Below, in pieces: positions 1 to 10,035 of a DNA stretch of 64,000 nt. The position numbers and the translations under genes were made by a program. The notes under the pieces are model-generated. The model was not told the origin of the DNA, did no database searches, and saw only the letters and a program-made list of their open reading frames with translations. How positions within the stretch are numbered: the first letter of the stretch is position 1; every line of letters begins with the position of its first letter. This DNA comes from Cercophora sp. LCS_1. Taxonomy: Eukaryota; Ascomycota; Sordariomycetes; Sordariales; Lasiosphaeriaceae. Location of the stretch: NCBI GenBank assembly GCA_036250225.1, contig JAPZLL010000006.1, positions 372,001 to 436,000 of the forward strand, in the 5' to 3' direction.

Positions 1-1537
1 CCAGGAATCATGGGAGCCACAGGACTAATATCTCTGGAATCTGGAGGTCCCCGAGAGATGACGAGCGCCGGTCTCTTCTGGTTCTTGGCAGGATTTGGGT
101 TGTCTCCAATGCGTAAAAGATCCCACTCGTCGCCCTCTTCGTAAGTTCCACGGACGGATAAGGTGCCATCCTGGCAATCGTGGAACAAGCCTCCCTGGTG
201 GTCGAACTAAATTTGTCAGCCGAAGCTCCGCGGGAAGACGTAGAGGCTTACAAGGAAGTGGGAACCAAGGCCGTTGATCGTGCGAAAGACGTGCCGACAA
301 GATCTGACCGGACATATCCAGGGATACTCCGGGATGGCGCTGGATATCTGATATCCATCGGGAATCAAAGCTCCGTGAGACAGGGTGAATGGCTGGTTGG
401 GTCCTGCAAAGTGGTCAACAATAGCCCGGGATGCAGCCGACAGTGTACTCAAACGCACCTTTAAAAGTGAAATACGACCTGCCCGATGCCGTTGTGTAGA
501 AAACCTGGCGAGTCTCTGTTGTGGCTGGTGGTCCGATCCCCTCTATGTCATCCTTCTCTATGGGAGGGGTAGATTCATCCTCGGACTCTGTCGTCTCCGA
601 CTCATCGCTGCCCTGCCATTCTCCGTCATCCTCTCCCATGTCCTGAGGGATGATCTCGTCCTCGGGATAGTCAGCATAAGGTTGGGTGGCTTCTTCCGGG
701 TTGGTAGCCCCAGCTTCCTCTTCTGACAGAGGACTCGAACTTTCTTGCTCAGAGGGAGCATGTTCGCCAAACACTCCTCTTCCACTTCCGCTGTGACTTG
801 GAGCTTGTTGCATCGAGGGTTCGGCATCGGAGAATAAACGCTTCAGGTTTTCATTAACAATGGAAGAATTTCGCTGATGGCCCGAATGACCAGAGGGACC
901 GGAAGGACCAACGAGGTCCGCTTGGCGTCGGACGGCTTCACGTGCGGCCTCCATCCCTTTCCGGGCCTCTTCGGCCTCGGCCTCCTTCCTTCGCCTCATG
1001 GTCTCTAAGCGCTTCCTGTGGACATGGTTCATTTGGCCAGAGTCCCACCGACCTGTGAATTATTGAGAACATACAAGGCATAGTTGTCCGGGTTGACTTA
1101 CGCTTGAGTGCGATTGCCAAGCTTTTGCGCCTCTCTTTCTCCTTATCCGACATGGGCACAGAGTTCGGCGGCGTGGGACGCGAAGACTCTGGCGCAGCGT
1201 TGAAGGAGTGGCTTGTATAAGGGTTGGCAGGGGCTGTGACAATATCGCTGGTAATTCTCGCCGGTTCTAGCTCTTCGACCCCCTGAGACGCGTACGCGGA
1301 TGGCTGTGGTGTTGCAGGCGGCGCCGGAATGTTGTGCGGGACCGGGAACACCCGGCCAGGGGCACGCGCATACCCCAGCGAATTTCCTGGGGTGGCCGCT
1401 GTCGGCTGGGCACGCGCCCGACCGAACGACGACGCGGATTGGTCCGGCGAGACATGCGACGCCGCATTTTCTGATGGAACATGGCTGTTCATCAAGGCCA
1501 GAAAGTTGGGGTCTTGGTTTTCCATCCAATTTTCCAT
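1..1537 (-). pseudogene. C2H2 zinc-finger, basic/coiled-coil protein, partial, with frame break
   Basis: Runs off the left edge. Exon 1 begins at an ATG at 1537 (MENWMENQ) and splices through a 49-nt intron (1053..1101, GTAAGT to CAG) into a K/R/E-rich segment (KRLETMRRRKEAEAEE). An acidic Ser/Glu region follows. The frame then breaks near 455-460: the segment ending SYFTFKG and the segment starting RLSTLSAASRAIVDHF are offset by one base. A 45-nt intron (207..251, CTGAC branch) follows, and removing it creates a C2H2 finger, C-x4-C-x12-H-x4-H, from CPVRSC to the His of FDHQ. The frame stays open to base 1 (…GTYEEGDEWDLLRIGD…). The perfect finger after splicing shows this was a real gene. The one-base offset means either a pseudogene, an assembly error or an unrecognised intron. 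The frame is also open upstream of 1537 to 1771, so the start is uncertain. Function unknown; it looks lineage-specific. Confidence 0.5.
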
Positions 1538-3445
1538 GGCCTGCAACCGCCTTTTGTGGCCTTTTGAGGGATCGAATTGATCGCGAAGCGACCAAACGAC
1601 AGAAATCGCGGGACCAGCGCGGAGCGCAACGACTTGACGAAAGCCGACTCCTGTCCCGGGACTCGCGATTTGAAAGCGATCAAGTTTCGGGGGGTTCGTG
1701 GCTGGAATGTGGCCTGTCACGCGTCGCAATTGCGTCCAGAGCGTCCGAAAGGCCAAAATTGAAATCATCAAAATCGATGCACGCGATTCCGCATCAATTG
1801 GCTAGCGTGTTTGTATTGCCTAATTGCATATCATTACACACAATTGCATATCAAAGCTACGTCATCTGTCATCAAGAAAATACTAGTGATATTAATATCA
1901 TTTGTAAACGACTCAGCAATTCATAATTTCTTGAGTTTTTTATTAAATCATATATAGCTTTCTTGAGCATTTATGAGAAAGTTGTGAATTTCAATTTTGC
2001 CAAGCAATGGGCTGAGCCATTCCAGGTTGCCACCCAGTGAGCGCGGTCTCAAAAAAGGCAGTGGGTCCCGATTCCATTGCCTAGGCTTCCAAGTTTTGTG
2101 CTTGCCAGGCCGAACATTCCTGCACCGCGACTTGGTTGGCGCGACGCGGCACCCAGAAGCTCTCATCATCATGCACCAACAAGCCCGCTTTCGGCCCGCC
2201 CTAATTTCATTTGATGGTGATGCCGACCAAAGAATTTAGATAGTCACTGAAAGATGCGGCACTATGATCTTCGACGACAGCCCGCCCGCCAGGAGTCAGA
2301 CGTCATCGGTCGCAAGTGCAAGGGCGTTTGAGGGTGGGGTTCCAACTCAACCTCCGAGCATGCAGAGTACTTCAAGCCGCCCACGTCACCATCGTAGGAA
2401 AATAAACGCATATCGCTTTTATTGTCCGAATGGGAAACTAGTCAGGAGGGCTATAGTTGTTGGTTGGGCCAAAAAATCAAGCACTCGGCGTCACATGGAG
2501 AGCTTAGACAGTTTACGGTCTCAAACTTCCTTGTCCACGATTGGGCAGAGCATTGATGACATGGAGGCTCTTGCAGCTGGTGTGGGTTTTAAGTCGTACC
2601 AACACACACGACCCAATCACGACGCTCTTGGGTGGTTTACCATTTCGATATTCAGAAGTGGTGTCCACCCTTCTTCACGAATCCCGCGGAAGACCCGATC
2701 AAATGACGCCCTTCTGCCTGAACCCGGGAAGGTCTGTCAGGGATCAAACCCTGTCTCCGACAGTTTCCGCCTTGCCGAAAAATCAGTCGCCAAATTCCTA
2801 GATGCGTTTTTCGTGTGGCTGAAACCTTGCTGAGTCCTGTCAACTCTTCATGTCGGCAGAACGCAACTCCATCTTTGGGCCGAGCTGTTGACTCATTGGT
2901 TCCCATGTCCCGAACTTTGTGGAACTTTGTCATCCCGAGATGTTGATCTCTGGGCTGGAACTCGAACAAGAGAATCCAGTTTGTCACTGCCATCACTGCC
3001 CAGATTGGGGCAGCAACTTCGCCCAGGAATATTGTCAGAGTGTTTTCTTTACCAAATTCTTCTCAAACTAGCAACACGCTATACGGCTCAGTTGCGGTCA
3101 CAAGCACCCCTGCCCCAGTACTGTGGGCTTAAAGCTCAACCATTCATTGCCGAAAAAGCCAACCCACCGGGAATTCTCCAGTCAAGCAGCAAGATTCGGC
3201 CTGGAACGAAGGTTTAATTAAGACCAGAGGTGATTAAGATCACACGGGTCCCGGGATATTTCTATATATACGCCAACCTGGGCCTTTTCCGTCATCATCT
3301 TCTTTCCTCCTTCATCCCAACGTTCGACCACGTACTTCAACTTCACGATACCAGCTTGAGCTGCCCATACCAACCAGCTCACCACACCTTTATCTTGCCA
3401 TCAACCCTCTACACATTCTTCCCTCGCCATTTGCCCCTACCCGCA
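1538..3445. other. Intergenic, AT-rich in part
   Basis: No gene recognised. From about 1780 to 1990 the sequence is clearly AT-rich compared with its surroundings and holds a 12-bp direct repeat, AATTGCATATCA, at 1822 and 1842. Open frames near 2264-2833 and 2888-3217 show no protein-like composition. The last 200 bases are the promoter and pyrimidine-rich leader of the gene starting at 3446. Confidence 0.5.
3263..3270 (+). promoter_or_regulatory. TATA-box candidate
   Basis: TATATATA lies about 176 bp upstream of the ATG at 3446 and is followed by a C/T-rich leader, a usual fungal promoter layout. It is assigned to that gene by position only. Confidence 0.4.
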
Positions 3446-4353
3446 ATGGCCTATCCCAAGAAGTACGCGGCTCGGTTCGACGCCCGCACCCACCAGTGGC
3501 GCGCAGGAGACATCGCCTTCCTCAAGCCCGAAGTCGAGTTCACCGACGCCGAATACCAAGACCTCCGCAAGCCCTCGGCCTGGCACCCCGAGGGCTACCT
3601 CCATGGCCGAGCGACGGGGCACCCCGTCATCATCGTCAGCAGAATCTCGGCGAACTCGACACACGTCACCGTGACGACCGTCTCGGCATACTCGTCCGGC
3701 CCGGCCAACGACTTCCTCCCTCCCTGGAAGCAGAACGTCCACCGGCACAAGAATCGTCTGTGAGTCTCATTTTTCCTTGTCATCATCCTGCCTCAGTCTC
3801 TGACTGTGCCTGCAGCGACTTCCGATCATTCCGCGGCAGCGAGGTCGTCCCTGGCACTAAGTACCCGGCGCTCACCCTCCGAGGCGGCAAGGCCATGCCC
3901 AAGCCGCAGGCGTCCTGGGTATACATCCAGTCCTACTGGGTGGTGCCCTTGACGGTCCTGAAGGAGTTCAACAAACCCACAGAGCTCCTTCAGGTCGACA
4001 CGACGTCCTTGGCCTCCCTCCGAACCCACATGGCGGCCAGGTGTACTGCCTTTCCCTGCGTCGAGGCCCTGCTTGTCGCCTACGAGCCCCGACCCTCGGC
4101 AGCTGCTCCCTCTCCTCGCTCTTCAACACCACGCCACCCTGTCGCCGCCGCCACCGCTTCAGTCTCTCGTCTCACTTGGCAGTCGACCGCCACCACAGAA
4201 GCAGGCGCCGAGCACAAGCCCAAGCCCAAGCCCAAGCCCAAGCCCAAGCAAGAGCAGGATCCATCAGTGCCGTCGTCATCATCTTCCCTCGTCAGTTGGG
4301 CAACGATCGCCAGACGCAAGGTTAAACCTTGTCGAGTCGTGACCGTACTTTAA
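3446..4353 (+). CDS. Unknown two-exon protein, possible PemK/MazF-like barrel
   Basis: Exons 3446..3759 and 3816..4353 join across a 56-nt intron (GTGAGT, CTGAC branch, GCAG) to give 283 residues. The start is the first ATG after a pyrimidine-rich leader (MAYPKKYAARFD). Residues 1 to about 170 look globular. An AGDIAFLKP stretch, then GHPVIIVSR, then THVTVTTVSAY resembles the strand order of PemK/MazF-type small beta-barrels (GDI…RPVVII…). This is a resemblance by eye, not a family assignment, and catalytic residues cannot be judged. The C-terminal third is low complexity, Pro/Ala/Ser/Thr-rich, with a Lys-Pro run encoded by a hexanucleotide repeat around 4217-4250, then a basic tail. No signal peptide or membrane segment. 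Gene reality is well supported by the intron and clean frame; function is unknown. Confidence 0.75.
4217..4250 (+). repeat. CCCAAG hexanucleotide tandem repeat (coding)
   Basis: About five and a half copies of CCCAAG/AAGCCC encode alternating Lys-Pro inside the C-terminal tail of the 3446 gene. It is in frame, so copy-number change would alter tail length without breaking the frame. Confidence 0.8.
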
Positions 4354-5570
4354 GGTTTTCTTTAACCGGGCGGTTACTCTTCCCTCTCCTTAAATCTAAA
4401 GCCTGGGAAGTTTTTAACGAGGACATGGATGTATTGTACGATTAGTGTTGTCATCGGGTTTGGATAGTCTTTTGTCATGAGGTTTTGGATGGTCTTTGAA
4501 TGGTTGAATACATCACGGCGCACTTTACGTCGGTTACTCTCAGCGATTCCCATCGCCTCATCATCATGACACACTCCACACTTTGTCTCTCTTCCCAAGG
4601 TTCATGCCTAGGCCGCAACTTTACTTCCCCAACACCCTACCCTCTACTCCCAACCGCCATCCCGGAATCTCTGATCCCCAGCTGCGTTCTCCCGTCAAAT
4701 CTCACATCACCCTACCCCGCCACTACCCTTCCCGAAGTAAATCGCCACATCGACCCACCACATGCATTCCCAGACAATCATTCCACAACATCCCACCACT
4801 AAACGCCCCCAACCAACCTAGCTGCCGACGTCCCCAACCCCTCGCACTAAACAGATTCTGCCCCTCCTCATCATTCGTAAAATCCGTCATCTGCTTCCCC
4901 TTCACAGGATATCTCACAGCACCTTCCTCCCCTCTCACAAAGCCCTCCCATTTTCTCCTTCATCCTCATCTAACGTAACAACCCCATGACCGATGACAAA
5001 CAACACGCCACTCTTAACTGTACACGCAAACTCCCCAGTCAACCTCTAACAATCGGCATCAGCGGACATATCGAACACAGGCCCATCCATAACCACCTAG
5101 GGCGAACACGACATCGAAATCATCTACTCCATGCGGACGACACGCCTATGGATGTTGAACACATCCGTTGTCCTGGCGAGAACCCATTATACCGAGTACT
5201 TTGTGTCCTTTATGATTGAAGAACACGAGAAAGTATAAACAATTTACTAAAGTCTTTTTCCGTGCACGTCACCAAATCTCGTCAAAGTGGCCGACTCGCT
5301 CATCACGCACGTTACATGTATCTTTCTGTCGGCGAGAAGATATACCGATAAAAGCCCGATTGGTCGCGTTGACGCCCGGAACCGTTTCGTGCATCCTTTC
5401 CTCTGGAGCCTTTTTTCCTGTTGTTATCTCAATCAAACTGCGTCACTTCCGCTCCACTTGCAGTTCCTTTTTTTTCCCGAAGCTGTCATCTTGTCATCGC
5501 ATCAAACATTGTTCAGCTCTGCATAAGACGGCTTGTTGGATTTTGCTGTCCTTTGCTAGAAAGGGGGACG
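4354..5570. other. Intergenic, C/T-rich
   Basis: Several short open frames lie between 4500 and 5220, but they are Pro/Ser/Thr-rich translations of a C/T-rich strand and lack any motif. I see no gene here. The segment 5400-5570 is probably the leader of the F-box gene. Confidence 0.5.
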
Positions 5571-7428
5571 ATGGACCCTTCTCGCCTGCCTCCCGAATTA
5601 TTCGACAAGATCATAAACTCCACCGCCAGAAGGAATGACGCGAAGATTCTTTGCAACCTCTGTCTCGTCTCTTGTCGATGGCGAGACATTTTGAGTGGTC
5701 GAATCTATTCAAGATGGTCTCACGAGGCGAACATCATTCAATTTCATCGCTGTGGAAATTTCTCCGCTCCGCTCTTTCCAGCCAACAGATTGCCAATGGG
5801 ATATATGAAGTCAACATTCGAAATTGGACCTTGGGGCTTACTTACGAACGCGGTCGCCTCGTTCTCCTGGATGATGACATCGATTTAATCCGCGACGCCA
5901 TTGGCACGACGGGACTTCAGCAAATTGAAACCGACACGCTGGTAGCGGTCCGAAAGGCGGACCCGAGGCCATTCACGGCTTTGCTATTGGCAAATTTACC
6001 AAACCTGACCACACTATACGCCCATATTCCAGAATCGAGCCTTTCCATCAGCGACGTGTTTCGAAAAGCAGCCAACAACGGGCATGACATGGACCGCCGG
6101 CTGAAAAATCTCCGCGAGCTCCATGTTTGCAGTGCTTGGAATTACTGGCAAGATGATTTCGAAAACGAAAGATACAAATACTATCTTTCGATCCACGGCT
6201 GTCCGAGGCACTTTCTTTGTATACCCAGTATTCAAAGGTTATCGGTCTTTGATTTCTACCAAGGAAATGCTGCGTGGTTGTTCGAAACCCTAGGAACCGC
6301 TCCCAGGTCGTCTTCTGTCACGGATTTGACCCTAGTGTACGACCGCCACTGCCGGCTGTCGGGCCCGGACACATCGGCGCTGCTTGCTGTACCGAAGATG
6401 CTGGTCAACCTGAGCATATATTGGGATGGTCACCAACTCATCAGAGGTGACCCCCAGATTTCCAATGCCGACTTGTGGAACGCTATTCAACAACACGCAC
6501 ATTCTCTCTCGAGTCTCTAGATATCTATAGAGCCCGCACAACATCTTTACCATCACAGCCACCACAGCATAGCGGGAACACTTCGCATTTTGGGACCATG
6601 CAGAACTTCACACGTCTCCAACGCCCCTGCATACGACCAGAAGTCATTCTTGGTGGCTGTTGCGGTGGTGGTTGTGCCCCCTTCCAACTGAAAGACGCAC
6701 TGCCTCCGAGCCTCAAGTCATTGACTTTGTACGGCGAAGAAGGCCTGGCCCGAAACCCTACGCTTGGCCAGCAACTGCAGGATGTCCTGAGCAGCACGAT
6801 CTTTCCATTCCTGGGTCACGTTGCTCTTGAAAGCACGCATCACAGGCCCAGCTTTGACGAGACCAGTGTCGATCCGCCACACGACCATGTAGAGCGAGCA
6901 TGCAAACAGAGCGGCAGAAACTACGAGACCAAGGATGCATCCTCTTGCACTAAGGGAGGGGTAGGGCGCCGATATTATCAACACGTGCGAGAAGAACGAC
7001 AGCGGATGTCAGACAAAATGGAGGCTGCCAGGTTTGCCTTGACAGCTTACCTATCCAGGTTGCAATGGTCGACTGATGCAGATGGAGACTCCACTCCCGA
7101 CCGACTTGAGCCACGGGATGATCTCGACTCGGATGATAGGGTTCTTGACACGGACGATCTCGACATATATGAAATTCCATGGGATGAGCTGACTAGTGAA
7201 GCTACATCTCCCTCCACTGAGTTGTACTTCGAGCCGGGAATGGGGTGGGTATTCGACGAGTCTGAATGGGAGGACTCTGACTCTGAAGAACTTGAAGACG
7301 AGGATACAGATGAGGAAGAGGAAGAGGAAGGAGGGGAATCTGATGGGCATGATGTGAATTCGCAGGATTCGGTTCTGCAACACACGGGTTTCGAGAAAAG
7401 TGGTGACGACTCCGATGGTGTATGGTAA
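5571..7428 (+). pseudogene. F-box protein with two frame breaks
   Basis: An ATG at 5571 opens an F-box (MDPSRLPPELFDKIINS…LCLVSCRWRDILSGRIYSRW, residues 1 to about 50), the adaptor that binds Skp1 in SCF ubiquitin ligases. The frame then shifts near 5721-5732, and protein-like sequence continues (SISSLWKFLRS…NLTTLYAHIP…LRELHVCSAWNYW) with leucine-rich-repeat spacing, the presumed substrate side. A second shift sits in a TCTCTCTC tract near 6505-6515. The third frame (LPPSLKSLTLYGEEGL…) runs to a very acidic tail (EELEDEDTDEEEEEE) and stops at 7428. Both shifts go the same way, and each is repaired by one missing base. Full length would be about 615 residues, normal for this fungal family. Either a recent pseudogene or consensus errors. 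No introns seen. Confidence 0.7.
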
Positions 7429-7859
7429 AGCAAAAGGGAGTTGCAGGAAGAGTTATGTCGAGGTTGTGCTGACTTCATATAAACGTAGGAGGATGTGGGT
7501 GACATGGATATATCGTTCAGAGGTATTCGATTTTTCTTCAAACATGCATTTCGTGGATACGTCTCGAGCCCCTGACAGGATCAAAACGGGGTTGAAATTC
7601 TCTGGGTCGCTGGGTTTATTTGCACTTTTGTTCTCGTCATTTCGTTTCTAAAATGCATACGCGGTTGGTTTTTGAGTAGTCCCAGTACCTTTTTTTTTTT
7701 TTTTACCGTTCTAAACCAGTAAACTGCTTTCGATCGCGTAGGTGATCTGTAGAATATCGACCTAATGTAACAAGTCAGTCGATTTTTCAGTGAGAGCACA
7801 AGAAATGCATGTGTGAGGTATGGGTAGCTTGCCTGTAATTCCTGTCACTTAGACGTGAT

Positions 7860-8688
7860 ATGCGCAGTTCCAAGTCGCCGGGGTGGTTGAATATGGCGAA
7901 GGAGTCAAATCGCCGATCACCAACATATCCGATGCGACGATCAAGTTCTTCATCCCTTCGGGGCTTCCTATCAGCCGGACCACCTCCCTCCCGTTCCAGA
8001 GCTCGCAGGCATTCTCCGAGGTCGGAGAAGGAAACTCCTGTTCGGCCGTGGATCGACTCCCTCGAGCTCTGGGATGTTGTTGAGATGTAATTTAAAATGA
8101 GGCCGTCAACTCTCACCTTCCCACAGTGGCCTTGAGTCGCCTGACACCTACTCTGATGGCGTTGACAAATACCGTTACGATACCGAGGGGTCCCATGGCA
8201 AGAGGCACATTGTCTGCCCATCCCATACTCATGCTCAGAAACGGCTTGGTGACTTGTGGGATGGCCCCATGGACAGTGCATGTACAATACTGTCCATATT
8301 ATTTGACCGGTTTGGAGCCAACCACCATTTGACATTGGGACTCCCGCAGCAATGTCCTGCTCGTATGCCTTGCTTGAATTGTATCAAAGATCATAACAAA
8401 AATGGTTCACCCGTCCATTTGTCAACACCAAAAACCGTGGTATCATCCTCGCCCGGGATGCAAAAATACAAACAAGAAAATGATAATATCATCGCTCCAA
8501 TATATAGTCAGATCATGCGTCCAGCTCTTTTCCAGTCTTCAAACATTAACACCGTCGTTCCTCATCCCAAACTCCATGCCCAACCAACCCAAAATTACAA
8601 GAGTACCCGAAAACCCCGTCCCTTACATCCATACTTGGTTCCGACTCTGCCTCCTGTTTTGCTGCCAAAGTGGTTGCCCTCCCGGTGA
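7860..8688 (+). CDS. Doubtful hypothetical gene
   Basis: An ATG at 7860 opens an Arg/Ser/Pro-rich stretch (PMRRSSSSSLRGFLSAGPPP). A possible 40-nt intron (8087..8126, GT to CCACAG) would join it to a second stretch with protein-like composition (DTYSDGVDKYRYDTEGSHGK, then DLWDGPMDSACTILSILFDR), with a stop at 8688. The intron is shorter than the neighbours' and the 3' part becomes low quality after about 8340, overlapping the end of the convergent gene. It may be a gene remnant. I recognise no family. Confidence 0.2.
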
Positions 8689-10035
8689 TGTTGTTTCCGG
8701 ACTGCGTCCCTCATTCCCGTTACTCTCTTCTGTAGTCCCGGTCCCTCCTCTTTCCCTGTCTTCATCTTCTTCCCCTATCCTCCCCAAGCCCTGTTGTTGG
8801 CCGGTCAACGGAACCTGGTCTTCCGATCCACCATTCTTTACTGTCTGCACTGGAGGTCCAGTGGCCATCATGGCAATCCCCGCCCCTGCCGGTCCTCCCG
8901 TCACGATAACTGGCGTCCCCGCGCCCGCGTATGCGCCTGGGAACTGACCAGGGTAATGATACACACCCACCGGCGGGTAAGAGGTATGTGGCCCCGCAGC
9001 GCCGTGGTAAGCAAAAGGCGACGGCCCGTTCGGGTTCATATTGGCAGCCCACACCGGCATCGGCAGCCCTCCGCCCGGAGGCACTGCGTGCGCAGGGACG
9101 CCAGACTCGAAAGCTTCGTTGGACTGATGAATCGGGGTGAAACCGTCCGCGCCCGACTTGGGTGGTGAGAGATAGGTGTCTACGCCGAGCGCCGTACGCT
9201 TGTTCTGACGTTTGCGCCGGAAGAAGAAAATGGCAAAGGCGCAAAGGGCAAGGAAGACCGACACGCCGCCGATGGTGCCACCAACAATGGGGCCGATGCG
9301 GTCCTCGCTGTTGGCTCCTGGGCCTGGGCCTGGGCCGGGCCGGTTGGTTGGACCACCGCCAGCGCCAGGTGGGCCTCCTCGGGTTGTCGATGTTGACGAG
9401 GTTGACGAGGAGGAGGAGGAAGAGGAGGAAGAAGTGGTCGAGCGGGTCGAGGAGCTAGTTGAGCTTGTGCTGCCGATAGTCGACCGGGTCAGGCTGCTCG
9501 TGATACCGCTGGCGGTCGCGAGAACTGTCGTCGCCAGATCGCTTGCTGTGCCACATCCAAACTGTGAGTGCCCGCCGTCGAAAACATTCTTATAGCAGAC
9601 GTCGCTCCCAGAACATGTGTATACTAGGTGGTTTGCGATCGCTTCCGAGGGACTGTTTGCGTCGACGCATGCCGTGTAGACGCCCGACGTGCATGTTGCC
9701 GCCCCGTCCGGACAGCAGCCGATGACGTTGTGATCGTTGTCCACAACGCAGTGCGACCCCGCGCTACAGGTTGCTGGAAGGGCCGAGTTCCCGCCAATAT
9801 ATCCACAGATGGTGTTGGTGTCTTGTCGGCGGAAGAGATCAAAGGGGTTTCGCGGCGCGGGGGTTGCAACGAGGTACCACGACTGAACATTGAGTGCGTT
9901 GGAGGGTATCGTCGTCGTCGGCGCCGGTGTCTGTCGTGGCATGTGCAAAACATGCGCCGACGTCAGTTCGAAGATGCTGCTGAGGAGTAATATCGCCGTG
10001 GGCGGCGGGAGCCGTTGGAAGAAGTCGGGTCTCAT
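8623..10035 (-). CDS. Secreted/single-pass surface protein, Wsc/mucin-like layout
   Basis: Single exon, 470 residues from the ATG at 10035 (MRPDFFQRLPPPTAILLLSS). Order of parts: N-terminal signal peptide (about 1-28); a Thr/Pro stretch; a Cys-rich ectodomain (about 70-175) with paired cysteines (TICGYIGG, CVVDNDHNVIGCCPDG, CYKNVFDGG, FGCGTA); a Ser/Thr-rich stalk (about 180-225) likely O-mannosylated; a Gly/Pro linker; one membrane helix (IGPIVGGTIGGVSVFLALCA) followed by RRKRQNKR as a stop-transfer signal; and a roughly 200-residue Pro/Gly-rich cytoplasmic tail. This layout is that of fungal cell-wall sensors or adhesins, but I do not see a canonical WSC cysteine pattern, so the role at the cell surface is inferred from architecture. 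An in-frame codon at 10059 is not ATG. Confidence 0.8.
   Translation of the reverse strand: MRPDFFQRLPPPTAILLLSSIFELTSAHVLHMPRQTPAPTTTIPSNALNVQSWYLVATPAPRNPFDLFRRQDTNTICGYIGGNSALPATCSAGSHCVVDNDHNVIGCCPDGAATCTSGVYTACVDANSPSEAIANHLVYTCSGSDVCYKNVFDGGHSQFGCGTASDLATTVLATASGITSSLTRSTIGSTSSTSSSTRSTTSSSSSSSSSSTSSTSTTRGGPPGAGGGPTNRPGPGPGPGANSEDRIGPIVGGTIGGVSVFLALCAFAIFFFRRKRQNKRTALGVDTYLSPPKSGADGFTPIHQSNEAFESGVPAHAVPPGGGLPMPVWAANMNPNGPSPFAYHGAAGPHTSYPPVGVYHYPGQFPGAYAGAGTPVIVTGGPAGAGIAMMATGPPVQTVKNGGSEDQVPLTGQQQGLGRIGEEDEDRERGGTGTTEESNGNEGRSPETTSPGGQPLWQQNRRQSRNQVWM

Noticed and set aside
2727..2780. tRNA-like T arm (AGGGATCAAACCCT) followed by TCTCCGACA
   Set aside because: No A box, anticodon arm or matching 5' acceptor strand within 100 bases.
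5651..6520. Independent intact 289-codon gene
   Set aside because: Starts without a sensible N-terminus and is the middle part of the F-box family protein that begins at 5571.
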